A stretch of DNA of 64,000 nucleotides, from assembly GCA_946811695.1 (NCBI GenBank), contig OX328124.1:60094754-60158753 (forward strand). The letters are read 5' to 3'. The notes beneath the pieces were generated by a model. It worked only from the letters and a program-made list of their open reading frames with translations. It was not told where the DNA came from and ran no database searches. The DNA is from Gonocerus acuteangulatus (taxonomy: Eukaryota > Arthropoda > Insecta > Hemiptera > Coreidae). Position 1 is the stretch's first letter; every line of letters starts with the position of its first letter. The position numbers and the translations under genes were made by a program. Below, piece by piece: positions 36,313 through 47,691 of the stretch.

Positions 36313-36500
36313 TATATAGACATATATATAGACATAATGGAGCACTTCAATAAAAGAGTTCTGCTCTTCCATTTATCAACAAACGCTTGTATCTGGGTCA
36401 AAAGTTTTGACAAGAAATATAAATAAGTAAAAACACCTTAATGTTGGAGCTCAATAAAGAAATAAACACATGTTGAGGGAAGCCTTTACAATCACAAAAA

Positions 36501-36718
36501 TGTAAATTTAAATTTATATTTTAACGTCCATCATTATTAAATGCGAATTTTGGGACGGGTTATCTATAGGTTACTACCCTTTTCTCGCCAGGATAGGGCT
36601 CACGCCTTTTATTTTTTCTGAAGAAACTCCACTAACCCATAGTGGGAGTCGAACCGACGACCTTTGGCGCGGAGTATTAAGTGCTCACGCCTTTACACTC
36701 ATGGCCACCGGGCCTCCA
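36501..36718 (-). mobile_element. tRNA-derived SINE, family A
   Basis: Minus: GGAGGCCCGGTGGCCATGAG, TAAAGGCGTGAGCACTTAAT, B-box-like GTCGGTTCGACTCCCACTAT, core GAGAAAAGGGTAGTAACCTA and TAGATAACCCGTCCC. The 11-bp duplication AATCACAAAAA (36490-36500, 36719-36729) is perfect. Confidence 0.92.
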
Positions 36719-37394
36719 AATCACAAAAACAAACTAATTTAGAATATTTAAATCTATCATAGTTTTATATACCTAAATGTTGATATATTTATACGTCGTA
36801 ATTATTTAAATTTAGTTTACATTTTCTGAGATTGATTTCAGTAGCTGTCTATTTAAGGATATAAATTTGTTTTGTAAAATTAAAGAAACAAAATAAATAA
36901 GAATGCTAAGAACTGCTGGAATGAATTAAGTAAATGAGTTGGTGTTATGAAAAGGCTGCACGGTATGCACCTTGATTGCTTGCCGAAGTAACAAATGGCC
37001 CCTGTTTTTTTTCTCTGTGATTTTTATTTATTTTTCTCTGTTGGTCCGTTCCGCCTACATTACCATATCCCCGCATCCATCAGTTTGCTTAAAAGCTCGT
37101 TCAATGGACACTTCAAGGGCATCGGATAATATCTATTCAATGCAGCAGCTGAAGCAAGCAAATAATCACCAATACAGTCTTCTCGAAGGGGAGGAGCTTT
37201 GCGACTTCAGGTGACTTTTTCCCTGCCAAAAAAAGGGACCTAATTTTTAGTGAGTTCCCTCCCTCCTTTCATAGGGATAAAACCCGATTATAATGTTGAC
37301 CTCATGCTCATGACGCAATCCTGAAGTGGAGACTGGGCAAGTTCAAGTTTCAGAACTCAATGATCACGAAAATAACAGTGGTTCAAATTTATGA

Positions 37395-37460
37395 TTATAA
37401 ATTTGTAGTCAAGGTGTCCCTAAAATAAACGGCAAAAATCCAGGAATCGATCCATGAAAA
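37395..37460 (+). mobile_element. Mariner-like terminal fragment
   Basis: AAGGTGTCCCTAAAATAAAC then GGCAAAAATCCAGGAATCGA match the inverted sequence at 40655-40712, which ends GTTTTTTGGGACACACTGTA. These are two copies of one transposon end (CAGTGTGTCCCAAAA-type). Confidence 0.5.
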
Positions 37461-37494
37461 GAAGTAAATAAAGAACTTTGGCATATATGTCGTT

Positions 37495-37696
37495 GGAGGC
37501 CCGGTGGCCGTGAGTGTTAAGGCGTGACCACTTGACACTCCGTGCAAAGGATTGCGGTTTAGATTACTACTATGGGGTATCACCCCATAGTAGGCTTCTC
37601 TTTAGAATAAAGAAAAGACATCAGCCCTATCCTGGTTAGAAAAGGGTGGTAACCCCCTTAATTTGGACGTAATAGACGTTCAAATTTAAATAAATA
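37495..37696 (+). mobile_element. tRNA-derived SINE, family A
   Basis: GGAGGCCCGGTGGCCGTGAG, TGTTAAGGCGTGACCACTTG, a mutated B box (GCGGTTTAGATTACTAC), core AGAAAAGGGTGGTAACCCCC and an AT-rich end. Inserted in the R copy. Confidence 0.85.
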
Positions 37697-37699
37697 TAT

Positions 37700-38300
37700 C
37701 TCATTTTTGCTTCGTTTCCGAGAAAAAAAAATTATGAAAAGGAAGTCTTCCATAAGGCATGTATAAAAATCGTTATAAGTATATGTTTTATCCCCCACCC
37801 CCTCCCCTCTCACTTTTATTAATTCCCTATCCACCCCACAAATATAGGAGTGAGTAAGCCTCTGATTTTGTGTGGAATAACGAAATAATAGGGCCCCATT
37901 TTCTGACACCTCGACGTAACGCAGACTTTCCTCGATAATAAACTGTCGTTCTTCTTTGAAGAAGCCCTTTTGGTACAGAGATTGGGAAGCTAGTTCCAAG
38001 TCGACGGTTGTCCAGTCCACTATCGGAGGGAAATCCAAAATTGGTTAGGCTATCTTTGGATAGGACGCAGTGGGCCGGTATCTTGGCCGGCTTGATCTTC
38101 AGACCTCACGCCCTTGGATTTCTTCGAATGAGGACAGTATTAAATATTTGGTATGCAGAGAACTCCTCATCCGTCGCATCAGATGTGTCTGGGGAGAGAT
38201 TACGAGATAGCAATGCACAAATGTCTGTCAATGTGCGAAGTGATGCCTGTATTGCTGCAAGGGCCCAAACCTTTGAACAGCTTTTAAATTGATTATTAGG
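37700..38300 (-). pseudogene. Coding-like segment of unknown origin carried in an R copy
   Basis: Minus translations stay open over long stretches. One reads PPIVDWTTVDLELASQSLYQ, continues through EERQFIIEESLRYVEVSENG and fades near 37780. Another frame at about 38125-38290 reads KVWALAAIQASLRTLTDICA and LIRRNPRA before a stop. A plus frame is also open (38008-38292), so chance cannot be excluded. Other R copies lack this sequence at the equivalent place, which fits capture or insertion of a gene fragment. No family is recognised. Confidence 0.35.
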
Positions 38301-39301
38301 AATTATTATTAGATAACGTAACTTTAAAATTATGTCAAGTGTTAAATCGTGGTAAGTGGACAGTAACTATTCGAAAGCTTACTAAAGTTTCTGCTGAATT
38401 GGTTCTAAAGACGTTTTCGAAGGGACGATCTTAGACGGAGAAATGAGTGCTTCAAACCCCGAAGGAGCTGGTTTCTTTTCTTTGCACGATTCTTTACGTT
38501 TGTTTTGTTGATTCATGTTTTTTATATGTAATTGATTTTATCAGTAAAATTAATTTTCTAGTAAAACAATATACTTAACGTTAGAATGAATTTTTGGTTT
38601 TGTAAATAGAGTTTTCGGAGCAGAAGTGGAAGAGGCCGAGTGAGTAATCTCAGCTACTGTAAGTTTCCAGCACACGATGGTCCCTAAATCTCATATTTCT
38701 TCAAGATTTCATGGGAGTAGGCGTATAACTTTTTTAAAAAAACATTGAGTACAGTTATTTCAAGCTTTCCAAATGACACCAGGAATAAGATCTTATTGAA
38801 ACGCGCCAAGATGACGCATTTCCTGCGAGTCAGGCTTTGTTGTCATCAGATATACATTAATAAATCGCGTGTAGCATACATCAACTTTTAAGGAATTGGC
38901 TGATTAACGGCTTATTTACATTTTTATGTAATGGATCGATGAATGTATATGATTCAATACAGTTTCCATTACATATTTCAAGTCTAAATCAAACTACAAA
39001 AATAGTAGTAACACTAGTGTAAGCTGATTTAAACAATTTTCTGTTGCCCCTCGTTGTGAGTCTTATATTCCATGTTTACCTCATTGCATAATATTATTGC
39101 TTTATTACTGAATTTTATTATATTCATAAATTATGCTTGTGGAAATTTGAAAAAATAAAGAGGAAATGATCACTCTTAAAACGTTGTTATGTATTTACAG
39201 TGCATAATTTTTATAATTAAGTATTCTATACACAAACATAAAAAGGGCCAATAAATCATAAATGAAAAACAAAATCATGGGCTCACCAATTAACATAAAA
39301 T

Positions 39302-40058
39302 CAAGGACCGAAATAAAAATTAACTGTTTCCTAAAAATTATGACAAAAAAATTACTTCATAATTTATATTTTTAAAATTAATGAATAACTGTTATGAAAT
39401 AATTTTTATTTTTAAGTTTTTAAAATAAAAATTATTAGAAAATTTCTTTAAAAAAATAATAAAATATATAAATTACGATGGAATTTTTATTTGTATTTCC
39501 AAATAATAAAAATTAAAGATAAAGTGAAACTCATTTATTAAATATCTCTTATCCTCGGAACAAATAAGTAAATACTTGATTTGGAACCTTTTGTTTATTA
39601 GAAGTTATTTGTTTATGTGAGTGAATCAAAGTTCGTCTAAATCCAATTGATTTGTATGAGTATATATTGTATATTCTAGAATTTGTTTTTGTGTATTACT
39701 TTTTTTTTGTTTTTGTTTCTATTCATTATTAGTCGCTATGTGTGCGAGCTCTTAGTATCAATAAATCTATTCATTATGGCACTAATATTGTTTTTTTTTT
39801 CATTTAAAATAATGTTTAAAGTTAAAATAATAAAAAATGGTTATTAAACATTTTTATTAAAAAAAAAATTGAAATAACATTATTCAAATAATTTTTATTT
39901 TTAAGTTTTTGAAATAAAAATTATTAGACACTTTTTTAAAAAAAATAATAAAATATATAAATTACGATGAAATTTTTATTTTTATTTTCAAAAAATAAAA
40001 ATTAAAGGTTAATTGAAACTCATTTGAAATCAAAATTAATAGTTATTTTCGGTCCCTG
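39302..40058. mobile_element. hAT-like non-autonomous element, 757 bp
   Basis: Ends CAAGGACCGAAATAAAAATT and, inverted, CAGGGACCGAAAATAACTAT. Flanking octamers CATAAAAT (39294-39301) and CTTAAAAT (40059-40066) agree at 7 of 8, fitting the hAT 8-bp duplication. Inside, a segment of about 150 bp is directly repeated (39395-39530 and 39880-40025, sharing AATTTTTATTTTTAAGTTTT and AATATATAAATTACGATG). No coding capacity; extremely AT-rich. Confidence 0.75.
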
Positions 40059-40377
40059 CTTAAAATGCATGAAGTCATTAGTTTTGTATGGGATATATAT
40101 ATATAAGAAGTAAGCGGAAGAATCGTTTGCAAAGGAAATTATTACTTGTAAATGCAGCGTGATTAATATCCCAGCTCGTTATCGTGTTAATCGAAATCGT
40201 TTTATTACTTCACCGTACATGTTATTACGGTACAATTGGCGCATGAAGGCCGCCCGCAGTGCTCTAGGCTGCAATCAACGGTGTTACAATGTTTCCTGGT
40301 TTGCATGTTGTTATTTATGAGGTTAATAATGTCATGCTTCTATATATATATATATATCCACTCAAGAATGTGAGTCA

Positions 40378-40854
40378 TCAACTCGCAGGAGCTGCGTCAT
40401 CATAGGGTTCTTCCGTTCTTATCCCTAGAGACATTTGGACCACTTAATCTTCCGTGAAAAATGTAAAATCAAGTAAACATGAGGAATGAAATCCCAAAGC
40501 GAAGCAAGATCTTTGGTGCCACTACCCTAGGAAACTGACAGTATCCTTTGTGGAAATTACTCCATTAAAGCACGGATTTCTCCAAATGACATCACTCTAT
40601 CAAAAATCGTATAAGAACCGTATTTGCAGAAAATTGAATAAGTTATTTTTTTAATTTAATCCTGTATCGATTCCTGCATTCGAAATTTTAGCCGTTTTTT
40701 GGGACACACTGTATATATATATACAATTCCACCACAGTTATTTTCGTGATCTGAGATGTGACATTTTCTAGTCGGCGGCACACTAGTCGGATTGCATCAT
40801 GAAGACAGCCTCATTAGCGGGTTTCTTCCCTATGGAGGGAGGGAGGTTTTTAAA
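40378..40854 (-). mobile_element. Family R, short copy
   Basis: It starts at the R 3' end (AACTCGCAGGAGCTGCGTCA, TTCTTATCCCTAGAGACATT) and ends at the 5' hairpin (GCGGGTTTCTTCCCTATGGA). The interior is largely deleted. It contains a mariner-like end and (AT) near 40712. Confidence 0.6.
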
Positions 40855-40977
40855 TGAATTTGTTAAAATAAATTTGTTCATAAAAGACCTTTGTTTATCT
40901 AATTTGCACTTTAAAAAAAAAAAAAAAAAATCTTTTAGACCCTTTTGTTGTGATGTAAAATTGTTCTTACTGATGTA

Positions 40978-41536
40978 CAGGGTGTCCCAAAATTAATGGT
41001 CATCCGTTGGCCAGATGATTCTCCAATGCGAGATCGGAAAAAATAACCCCCATATTAACCCCCGCACAATTGACCTTGAAATGTTATTCAAGGTCAAATT
41101 TTTTTATTGCATATTTCGAATCTACTAGTCATGAGGAAGAAAAAAGTCATAGGCGCCATGGGTCAGAAATGACTCCTTATGCTCAAAATGACCATTAACA
41201 GCGTATACGTGGGCCATACCATTCCAATCGACTAATGGTGGCTGATTTTGATCATTTCTTTTTTTACATTTTTTAGTAGCCACCATTTGTCGATTGGAAT
41301 GGTATGGCCCACGTATACGCTGTTAATGGTCATTCTGACCATAAGGAGTCATTTCTGACCTTTGGTGCCGTTGACTTTTTTCTTCCTCTTGACTCGTAGA
41401 TTCAAAATATACAATAAAAAAATTTGACCTTGAATAACATTTCAAGGTCAATTTTGCGGGGGTTAATATGGGGGTTATTTTTTCCGATTGGAGAATATTC
41501 TGGCCAATGGATGACCATTATTTTTGGGACACCCTG
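40978..41536. mobile_element. Tc1/mariner-type foldback MITE, arms about 260 bp
   Basis: Ends CAGGGTGTCCCAAAATTAAT and ATTTTTGGGACACCCTG are inverted, flanked by TA on both sides (40976-40977, 41537-41538). Left arm 40978-41243 and right arm 41278-41536 pair almost throughout, sharing TGGTATGGCCCACGTATACG and CGCTGTTAATGGTCATT, leaving a 34-bp loop. No coding sequence. The TA duplication and GGGACACCCTG terminus fit IS630-Tc1-mariner. Confidence 0.9.
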
Positions 41537-41868
41537 TACTCAAGTCGACACTGATTTGGTAACACGGAAGTGAAACACCATTTTAAGGGGTTTCGGGTGT
41601 GCTGAATCCGAATCTGGCATTACTCCCCCCCCCTAAACGTCAAGTTTTTAAAATCTAGGGCTTTCAAGTTTTTTTTTTATAATAATTTGCTCTTTCTGCA
41701 GATATTTTTGTGGCGTTCTGGTTTCTGTATTTTTTAATGCTTTTTGGGGTGGAGAATACGAATTTAAGGTTGGATTTATGATAAGCTGGTACGATTTTGT
41801 AAAAAATATATTTGTAGCCAATGAAACACGCAAAAATGCTGTAAAATTCCCATTTTTCACAACTTTAA

Positions 41869-41872
<4 letters not shown>

Positions 41873-41927
<55 letters not shown>

Positions 41928-42090
41928 GGCGCATCAACAAATCGTAGCTATTAGCGCCGACATCCAGGGTGCAACCAGGAATTTTCTCAGCGAGCCCTGA
42001 GATGAGAAAATTTCTGGCGCCGGTGGGGATCGAACCCACCGTCTCCCGCTTATGAATCCAGCGCGCTAGCCACTAGACCACGGGAGACCC
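41873..42090 (-). mobile_element. tRNA-derived SINE, family B, with long A tail
   Basis: Minus: GGGTCTCCCGTGGTCTAGTG, GCTAGCGCGCTGG, B box GGTGGGTTCGATCCCC, body CAGAAATTTTCTCATCTCAG with inverted partner, and 3' end TCGGCGCTAATAGCTACGAT then TTGTTGATGCGCCGT and about 53 A. The 10-bp duplication CTTTAAATGA (41863-41872, 42091-42100) is perfect. Confidence 0.93.
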
Positions 42091-42124
42091 CTTTAAATGA
42101 ATTATTCTCATTTCAAATAGTGTA

Positions 42125-42195
42125 TATTTATTTTTTAGCTGAAGAAGGCTACCAAAGAGCATGCAGAAACGTTGAAAATATAGATTTTTCAGAAA
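42125..42195 (+). mobile_element. Penelope-like tail with hammerhead-like core
   Basis: GCTGAAGAAGGCTACCAAAG then GCATGCAGAAACGTTGAAAA. Same subfamily as 14755-14900. CTGAAGA and GAAAC are retained with a GGC..TGC stem. Confidence 0.5.
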
Positions 42196-43554
42196 AACTG
42201 ACGTTTTCTCTTAGCCGAATCGCAACCATTCCTTGATTTCTTAACGTTATATCTGTTAGTTAGGAGCCTCTTGGGCTTTGGGAGCTGTCATTAACACTGT
42301 GGAGTTGCAAAATTCCTTTAAATCTAGGTTGAGGTTACATGAAGGCTACAAGGCAGCCTGAATGGAAGGCATGCCTTAGGCACAGGCTGAACAATAGCTT
42401 ATATCTAACGCCAGACCATCGGTGACTGTCTCAATTAATCATGTGGATATGCTGCGCAATTTCTTGATAAATATGCTCCTGATATCGTTCGATGATTCAA
42501 AATATTAACTAATATTGAGAGTCTGGTCTTCATTCATTTCAGGAGCCCTGTTTTAATATTTTAATAGTATATTAGGCGCTTTTTTATGCCAGCCCTCACA
42601 TCTACACTGTTAAATTGGTTAAGAACACTAATTTATCCTCAAAAATCTACCCAATCTTCCTTTCTGTTTTTGTGCTTCCAATTTTAGTAGTCTAAGAATC
42701 TGAAATTATTATGCTTATTTGTTTTATTTATTTCAATTTAGCTTCATAACTTATTCAAGTGCTGAAAAATAACAGGTTGAAATTAAATATACATTTTCTA
42801 TGACTCATTTCTAACATGAAAAGACCACCCAAACACATCCAAGAAAAATTAATTAAAGATTTGCTTTTGAATTTACTGCTTTAATAGGATTTGATTATTA
42901 TTTTTTACGCCGAGTCAAAAAAAAATTAACAGGATATAAGTCATTAGAGAACTGTGATGGAATCCTTTTCTCTAAAGCGCTGTTACTTTTTAATTCCTCC
43001 TTTTTCTTGTATTTCTTTCTTTTTTATATTCTCTCTCATTCCAGGCATTCATTCATTGTACACTTTCTCCATAGCCACGTGGAAGCTCGGCGTGAAGTGC
43101 AATGACCCTTCATCTAGAAGTGCATAAAGACAGGATGATTTAATCTATTTTTTTTTCTGGGAGGTGGTGCATGAAAAAACTCTATATAGTTCAAGATTTT
43201 TTTTTTTTTTTGTTCTTTATTTTAATAAATTATTGGAAATAAAGGGTCACAGTATTATTATATAAATCTAAAGATCACATCGTTAATGATTTGCTAATGA
43301 TTTATTGCTTTTTATATTTCGAGAGAGACGTTAAATACTATTTTATTCACTTTATTAATGTTATATATATATACATTTGTGTACTCATCTATTTCTACTT
43401 TAATGTCGCCTTTTGTAGTAAAATATGATATGATTAATTTCACTACAATGATTATTCCGACAAAGCCATGCCCTGTTAGTCAGTAGTCATATTTTGTGTG
43501 ACTGCACAGTTCACTATGATACATTAAATCTGCGTGACACCATCTATTAGATAT
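42196..43554. other. Gene-free stretch
   Basis: 42245-42480 is of balanced composition but has no frame I can support. T runs lie at 43148-43157 and 43197-43212. Confidence 0.4.
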
Positions 43555-43845
43555 TTAGGCCTATCATTTGAAAACAAACTGACATTGACTAAACATATAG
43601 AGTTGTTACAAGCTAAACTGATAAAATAATAAATTTACTATCAATTGCAAGACGAAACAAATGGGGTCTACAGGTAGAAGCACTTGAAACATTGCACAAA
43701 GGAGCAATACAACCTTTATTGAAATATGGTATAAACGTATCGTAACCTGGACTCAACAAAAATACAATCTGATGAAATTTGAGCGAGCCCAAAAATGTAT
43801 GGGGATTAGAATTATAAAAGCATATGGAACTACCTAATACGTAGC
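43555..43845 (+). pseudogene. LINE reverse transcriptase fragment (R1/Jockey-like)
   Basis: Plus translation YLGLSFENKLTLTKHIELLQ, then INLLSIARRNKWGLQVEALE and TLHKGAIQPLLKYGIN matches the thumb/connection region of R1/Jockey-type ORF2 (YLGV.F...L....H, then KWG...E.L..LYKGAI.P.L.YG). At least three stops. No RT active site or ends are preserved. Confidence 0.75.
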
Positions 43846-44429
43846 AGTCGGATAGTCCTTTAAATACTATAGTTAGTGCATTACTCATCATTGATGCGAT
43901 AAAATTATTCAGCTTCTGCGAGTCGGATAATGTAAGCGTATTATTCAAGTTGTAAATATATTACCTTTTCAATTAATCTACTACGTATGTACTTCACTAC
44001 TTGTAGAACTACGCCATCTATTGACGACTAGTATTGTTTTTGTTCCAGTTATTTATTTAGGGAAGCATGGCAATAAGACCGAAACGTTCACATTTAATTC
44101 ATTAACAGATATAAATAAAATGCACATAAAAGGGGGTTCTAGAAAGTTAGTAAATTGAAATTGGCAATCCAACAGAGCAGGAAAAAATAAAAGAAAACTA
44201 AATTTTTAAAGGAATTTTTAAAGGAAGTTTCTGTGGTAAAAATTGTTGACTATAAAAGAAACAATTAAAATGAATGCTTAATATACTAATTTATAACGTT
44301 AACATTATGTTTGAATTATGAATTGTGTTTTAAATACTTTAGTATAGAGTAAATGTTCAATTACATGGAGGTAGTATAGAGTACATGGAGGTATAATAAT
44401 AAAATAAAAAATAGTATCAATAAAAAATA

Positions 44430-44500
44430 AATTTTTCAAAAATTCCATCATGAGTACCTCAATAGCTACTTTCCTTCGGAGGAAAGTGCTAATTTAAAGA
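44430..44500 (-). repeat. Hairpin end of family S
   Basis: TTTTTCAAAAATTCCATCAT, CTCAATAGCTACTTTCCTTC and GGAGGAAAGTGCTAA are the reverse complement of 9820-9880. The hairpin is CTTTCCTTCGGAGGAAAG. Confidence 0.75.
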
Positions 44501-44936
44501 GAGCATGTATAACATATATGAAATAGATTTTATAAAACTGAGAGAGAAGCTTCGCAATTACTAAAGAGGATAATACAACAGTACTTGCAAACCGTGCTAT
44601 AAAAAAAAAATTATATATTTTAAACTTAAATGTTAGAATTTTATGGGTGGAAAATACCAAAAAAACGAAAGTAAGAAAATAAAACATGCACATCATTAAA
44701 AATATGGAAAAACGGTAAATTACAAAAAGGTATAGAATATTTAAATAATATATTTTTTAATTTATTTGAAAAAACGTAAATAATTTTTACGACTTAAAGA
44801 TAAAACATTTTGTAGGATATGACATATACTTCCTCCGGATATAGATTTTTATTTCTGGACTTATAAGCTTTTAACAGCTGACCCTAAACAGCTGATGCTC
44901 CCCGTGTAGATGATCTCAGTTTGGACTTGGCTCTTA

Positions 44937-45475
44937 AGGCTGCGGGTCTTAGGAACGATACGAGCGATGAGCGACAGAACGACAGAGCGACCGAGCGTTT
45001 AGCAGAAGGGGGGCACTGACTACGATACAGAGCGGCTGAGCGGTAATTTACTTTAGTCTCCGTCAACGCATACTCCAATATACGTTTTTTAATTAAAAAA
45101 TAATATTATAAATGTTTAGTTCATAAAAATATCTTACCTTGCATGATTAACGCGATTCCAACCTCTTCTCATAGTTTCTCAGTTATGATTGTATTTTTAA
45201 AATCACGGTGTCTGTCATTCCATACATTGTACTTAAATTGAAATTAAAAGCTCACATTCGCTATCATCCAATTTACTCTTTTATTAGTACATATTCATAT
45301 TTTAAAATTATTTATAAGAAAGGTAGCTATAAGGTTATAAGCATTGGAAGAATATAAACATTAGAAGGTTAAAACATTGGATGGTCATAAACGTCTTTCC
45401 ACGTTTTAATAAAGATGGGAAACAAAAAACCATAAATGTGAATTGACAAAGTAGTTATAAATTTTATTAGCTTTC

Positions 45476-45531
<56 letters not shown>

Positions 45532-45769
45532 CATTGAAATCCGTTACGATTTAGAGGCTGTAGCCTATTTTTGTAGCATGCAAAGGTGAGCGACGAGGAA
45601 AACTGTAATGTGTGAACCAAGCAATTGACATCAAGTTGTCGCTCATGCCTATTGTAGCCAGTCATCCCTCATTCCTACTGCACTCCAGCTTAGCATTAAT
45701 GTGAGCGACGTTGCTCTGAAGCTTTTCGCTTATCGCTCATCGCTCTTCGCTCTTATCGAACCCGAGGCC
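44937..45769. mobile_element. PIF/Harbinger-like non-autonomous element
   Basis: Left end AGGCTGCGGGTCTTAGGAAC then GAGCGATGAGCG. The right end inverted reads GGCCTCGGGTTCGATAAGAG then CGATGAGCG. TTA flanks both sides (44934-44936, 45770-45772), fitting the 3-bp TWA target of Harbinger. GAGCGA-rich subterminal repeats occur at both ends. The interior includes A(49) at 45481-45529 and no coding sequence. Confidence 0.65.
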
Positions 45770-46465
45770 TTAGTACCCCTGAAGAGGATTAGTATGTGAT
45801 TAAAGTGATTAGTATGTAAAAGTGTTTTTATTTTATTTTACCAATTAAACTTCTGCCTATTTTATAAATAAAATTAAGAATTGTTCACATGGTAAATTTA
45901 GAATGTTTTGGGGGTTATAGAAAACCGCTTGAGCGCTTGTAATGGTCTACGAATTCGGCGGGTCATTTTGCGAAGACCACATCCAGTTACTTTTGAAGTA
46001 TCTGTAGTGATTTTTAACAGTTACTCGTACTCTGTGATAAGCTTACAGGTTCTTTGCCTGTTATCTATTACTACTTGACACATTATCTACGGTTATAAAC
46101 CATAATAGATAATGGCAAGCAATATTTATTAAGAAAAAGGTTAATATGATCAAAATCAATGGTAATTGTGAAATTAAGGGGCCAGCTCTCGGATTTTTTG
46201 GTCCGTTGGTTCTGTAATGTATTTTGATGCACTAAAGACGAATCCGTTAAACAAAAAAATCCCTCTCAACTACGAAAAAAAGTTAATTGTTTAGCAGGTT
46301 ATGAATGATCACATAAACAATATTTGTAAACACACATATTTTATTCCTTTTTTTCTCTCTCTTGTCGGATATTATACATTTATTTAGAATTATGGGAATA
46401 CGTGCTAAGCGTTTCCGCTCGCTGCGCTCGCTCAAGAAGATATCAAAGCTCCAGTCAATCCAACT

Positions 46466-46499
46466 CGCTAAAATTAATAGAATTCAATTAATTTTAGCG
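46466..46499. repeat. Perfect 13-bp hairpin
   Basis: CGCTAAAATTAAT ... ATTAATTTTAGCG with an 8-nt loop. Just upstream, GTTTCCGCTCGCTGCGCTCG may be part of a small MITE; ends were not found. Confidence 0.7.
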
Positions 46500-46504
46500 A
46501 TTCT

Positions 46505-47016
46505 AGTTAATCAAACGAACGTTAATACACTGTTGAAGGTTACTTTACTCCCAGCAAGAACGAATAGAATTGCTCATAGGAATCCGCCAATAGACTTGCA
46601 ATGAAGTTGTGCGCGTGCGCAGAATCACTATTAAAATCACTACTGCTACTTTAATAGTAACTGCATGAGGTCTTCGCAAAAAGACCCAATACGGCAGAAT
46701 CGTTCCTAGAAGGTGATGATGAGCTGAGGGAGTGTCGGATGAAAAGCGCGGCGGAGAGGAGTGCATTCTAGATGCCATTAGGAGCTCAAGGCCGTGGATG
46801 CAAGTGCATTAGGTTTAGGTTGATGACCTTACAGCTTTCCCTCCACCAGTTTCCCTTGCTGACGCCATTCCCTCATGTCACTCCAGAGTTCTACTTACAC
46901 ACTCTCTCCGGCGAGGACGAGTCATCCTCAATCTTAAACAGAACATCATATGTTGATAGTGAATAAGTTGCGAATATGGTTAATGTCTGAGAATGAAAGT
47001 TTTTCAGCACGTTTTC
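46505..47016. other. Moderately GC-rich stretch without assigned gene
   Basis: 46610-46960 is clearly less AT-rich than the surroundings, with open readings on both strands but no recognisable protein. Possibly noncoding exon or old element. Confidence 0.3.
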
Positions 47017-47024
47017 CTACATAG

Positions 47025-47294
47025 CAGGGGCGTATATAGAAAATAATTTCGGAGAGGGCTGGGAAAATTTCGGGGGGTTGAGACCATTTCCGGTGTATGG
47101 AATACTAACAATTTAGATCTTGGAAGAGTTTTAGCCAACTTAACGCTGTTACACCCAAAATAGAATATGTTTTATGAACTAAATGATCTTATTTAATTTA
47201 TTTTTAAGGGTTTTATGAACGTTTTACCGATGAAATCAAAATTTCGGGGGGGGGGGGCTGCAGCCCCCTTAGCCCCCCCTTATATAAGCCCATG
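47025..47294. mobile_element. hAT MITE, 270 bp, with perfect 8-bp duplication
   Basis: Ends CAGGGGCGTATATAGAAAAT and, inverted, CATGGGCTTATATAAGGGGG. CTACATAG is duplicated on both sides (47017-47024, 47295-47302). It contains G11 and CAGCCCCC near the right end. The related inverted copy is at 16577-16819. Confidence 0.9.
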
Positions 47295-47302
47295 CTACAT
47301 AG

Positions 47303-47641
47303 GTAGGAAACTCCCATATGACTTAGGCCTTACCTCTCATTCGGGAGAGAAATGTCCACTCTTCCGAACCCATAAGTCTCGAAAATACCGGTGGTTCAAA
47401 TTGTATATAAATATCATTGTCTGTTCGCTGTCTAACTGGCTCAAAAATGTACCGATCTTTATAAAATTTGGAACTAAAATACTTTGTGTAATTTCAATGG
47501 TCAAGTTTGTTATCCATCGGAATGCGTTCACCAGGACACGGTGTGTTAGGCGAAAATCGTACATTTTACATTACTTGACTTCCAGCATTCACTCTTCATA
47601 AGTGATTGAACGAAGGGAATCTAATGAAACCATTTTCAAGG

Positions 47642-47691
<50 letters not shown>

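Larger units (their letters stand above)
37247..38833 (+). mobile_element. Family R copy with SINE and foreign insert
   Basis: The 5' end is TTAGTGAGTTCCCTCCCTCC with CATGACGCAATCCTGAAGTG and AATAACAGTGGTTCAAATTT. The 3' end is GAAACGCGCCAAGATGACGC then GCGAGTCAGGC. The (AT)n core is replaced by a mariner-like end (37398), a family-A SINE (37495-37696) and coding-like sequence (37700-38300). The R interior resumes at about 38330 (AAATCGTGGTAAGTGGACAG). Confidence 0.6.

Noticed and set aside
41995..42090. Functional tRNA gene in the family-B SINE
   Set aside because: A and B boxes are present but the cloverleaf is incomplete and it is embedded in a SINE with an A tail.
44884..45078. 64-codon Ser/Arg-rich minus reading
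   Set aside because: It covers the GAGCGA-rich end of the Harbinger-like element.
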